From positions 62,001 to 126,000 of the forward strand of contig OENT01000014.1 of the NCBI GenBank assembly GCA_900239685.1: 64,000 bases of DNA. Direction: 5' to 3'. Position numbers and translations under genes: made by a program. Every line of letters starts with the position of its first letter. The stretch's first letter is position 1. Positions 62,372-64,000 of this stretch are shown one piece after another. The stretch is from Rotaria macrura (Eukaryota; Rotifera; Eurotatoria; Philodinida; Philodinidae). The notes under the pieces were generated by a model. It ran no database searches. It saw nothing but the letters and a program-made list of their open reading frames with translations, and was not told the origin of the DNA.

Positions 62372-64000
62372 TCAACCATTTCTTGACTTTTCATTAGCCA
62401 ATGCTAATCGTCGTATATATGAAATACAAATAGCAGCATTCTCTTGAAGTACATCATCTTTTGAACCAACCATTTCCATTAATAACTAAATTAGATTAGA
62501 AAAAAACAAAATACATTTTGTAAGCAAAGATATTTGTCAACTTTTGAAAGAAAAGATATACTCGAACAACACCAGCTTCGTGCATAGTAACGCAATTCAT
62601 AGGATTTTTCGATAGTTGATGTAATGCTTTAGCTGCTGATCGATGTACGTTAGGATCAGATGATTTCAGATGTTTAACAAGTGGTGCTACGGCGTGATTT
62701 TCACCGAATGCTTGCCGATTATTTCCCCATTTACAACATTCAGCTACAGCTTCAGCTAAATAACGACGAAGTACGTCTTCATTCTTTTTAAAAAATTAAT
62801 ATAAAAAGATAAAAGAATTTGAAATGAAAAAAAAACATTACACACTCGTATAGCTAAGTTTGCAAGAAGTTTCACAACGCCATGATCTGTTATAACAGCT
62901 AAGTTTTCTTCATCTTTTGCTATTTCCGCTATGGCAGCACAAATACTTGCTAATACTTCAACGTCAGTTGATTTCAATAAAGATACAATCAATTCAAGAC
63001 CGCCAACAAAACTTCGAACCATTTCACCTGAATCCTAAAATATTAGAATACGAAGTATTAGAATAATCTAGCTAATATTTAAATTTTTAACAAACTTTGA
63101 TATTTTTCACACAAGGCGAGATAGCCCAAGCAGCTGCAGCTTGCACTAGTGGACTTTGATTTTTTAAAAGTGACCATAACAATCGAACACCATCCAAACG
63201 GTCAATCATACTACGCATAAATACAGAAAATTAATAATATACAATAATGTAAGAACAAAGAATTATTACGTGACACTTTCAGGCTCTTCAGCACATTGAC
63301 GTAGTGCTTGACATGTGTTTACTAATAGAGCATGGTTTGTTCCTGTTAACAAATTAACTAGTTGTGATATTCCACCGGCTTTACGAATTGTTGTTCGATT
63401 TTCGGTTTCTTTGGCACATTCAGCTAACGCACCAACTACATTAACTAAGACTTCTTCTGGTTGATTATTAAGTAGTTGTACAAGTGCTTCGATAGTTCGA
63501 AACTCTTGAAATTGTGCAATATTCTAATGGTGAAAACACAAAAAATTCGTGCATAAAACATTCATATGTTAAGTACATGAGGTTACTTCACGAGAAATAG
63601 CACATTTCCAAATGGCACCTGTTGCTGCAGCTAATAATGCTTTATTTTCGGATTGTTGCAAAAGATCATGTAATGGACGAAGACCCGAATATTTTCGTAC
63701 GAGATCACGTATTTCTTTATCAACAGCACACTTAACAGGAAATTCTAATATTTTCTTTGTCTTTCATATAGAAAAAAAAACAGAAAGAAATTTTAGATTG
63801 TAGTTTCACCTTAAAAATAGCACTGGCACAATGTTTTTGTAATTCAGCATTGGAACCTGACAGACTTTTCACAAGATCAGGAATCATTCCTCGTATAGCT
63901 GTTCGATAGACAGCCTATTGAAATAATCATTAAAAGATTATTTTTTTCTAATTAATACATATATATATATATAACTTCAAATCATACATCTGTAGCACAT
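62372..64000 (-). CDS. ODAD2: ODAD2 (ARMC4), C-terminal armadillo repeats, partial
   Basis: Exons in transcript order: (edge) 64000-63988, 63914-63810, 63730-63587, 63523-63270, 63210-63096, 63034-62846, 62783-62562, 62485-62372. All are GT..AG and in phase; 384 residues plus stop are visible and the gene continues beyond the window. ODAD2 is a subunit of the outer dynein arm docking complex on axonemal doublets, needed for ciliary beating. The visible part is consecutive armadillo repeats matching the family's C-terminal half closely: [77 protein letters not shown], and the final block [16 protein letters not shown]...SYIRRLALA. No missing repeat or stop is seen. N-terminal part not available. 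Confidence 0.95.

Noticed and set aside
1..64000. CRISPR arrays, operon-type bacterial genes, tRNA or rRNA genes
   Set aside because: No regularly spaced direct repeats, no bacterial gene organisation, and no tRNA cloverleaf or rRNA sequence recognised by eye; split animal genes throughout.

Overview
The window looks like nuclear DNA of a small-genome, AT-rich invertebrate, most like a bdelloid rotifer or related spiralian. Every gene assigned to a family is an animal one. Introns are mostly 50-100 bp with GT..AG ends, intergenic DNA is AT-rich, and microsatellites and fold-back elements are frequent. The taxon is inference; the gene families are not. Because the genes are split, I joined exons by hand using canonical splice sites and reading-phase continuity. 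Exon lists are in the entries.

Layout. 1-3.4 kb: the C-terminal part of a four-pass membrane protein, then two tandem intronless DPY30 paralogues (COMPASS/MLL histone methyltransferase subunit). 3.4-8.2 kb: no firm gene. 8.2-17.3 kb, minus strand: a complete Rap1 GTPase-activating protein with an 11-exon core and, upstream, at least three interchangeable first exons feeding an optional proline-rich N-terminus. One intron holds a young fold-back transposable element. 21.1-30.0 kb, plus: complete DNA topoisomerase II in 21 exons (1562 aa). 30.5-34.0 kb, minus: complete TASK-type two-pore potassium channel in 6 exons (466 aa). 38.2-40.1 kb, plus: RNF217-like RBR ubiquitin ligase in 2 exons (393 aa).

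40.1-51.1 kb is a gene-poor island of palindromic and inverted-repeat elements. It has a large inverted repeat with near-identical arms, several copies of a short family rich in a CCGTATAC-type palindrome, two hAT-like miniature elements with possible target-site duplications, and a 100-bp-arm hairpin.

51.1-56.2 kb, plus: complete ENTPD4/7-type Golgi/endolysosomal nucleoside diphosphohydrolase in 14 exons (619 aa), with a fold-back element in intron 1. 56.4-59.1 kb, plus: a proposed seven-exon gene of unknown function (177 aa), resting on phase continuity only. 59.7-60.7 kb, minus: ODF3/CIMAP1 SHIPPO-repeat protein (254 aa). 62.4-64.0 kb, minus, running off the window: the C-terminal armadillo repeats of ODAD2 (ARMC4), an outer dynein arm docking factor.

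The genes are unrelated housekeeping and signalling genes; the only functional pairing is the two adjacent ciliary/flagellar genes at the right edge. I found no CRISPR, rRNA or tRNA gene, and no sign of a new defence or biosynthetic system. The most interesting items are the fold-back elements, the alternative first exons of the Rap1GAP gene, the duplicated DPY30, and the uncharacterised gene at 56.4-59.1 kb.
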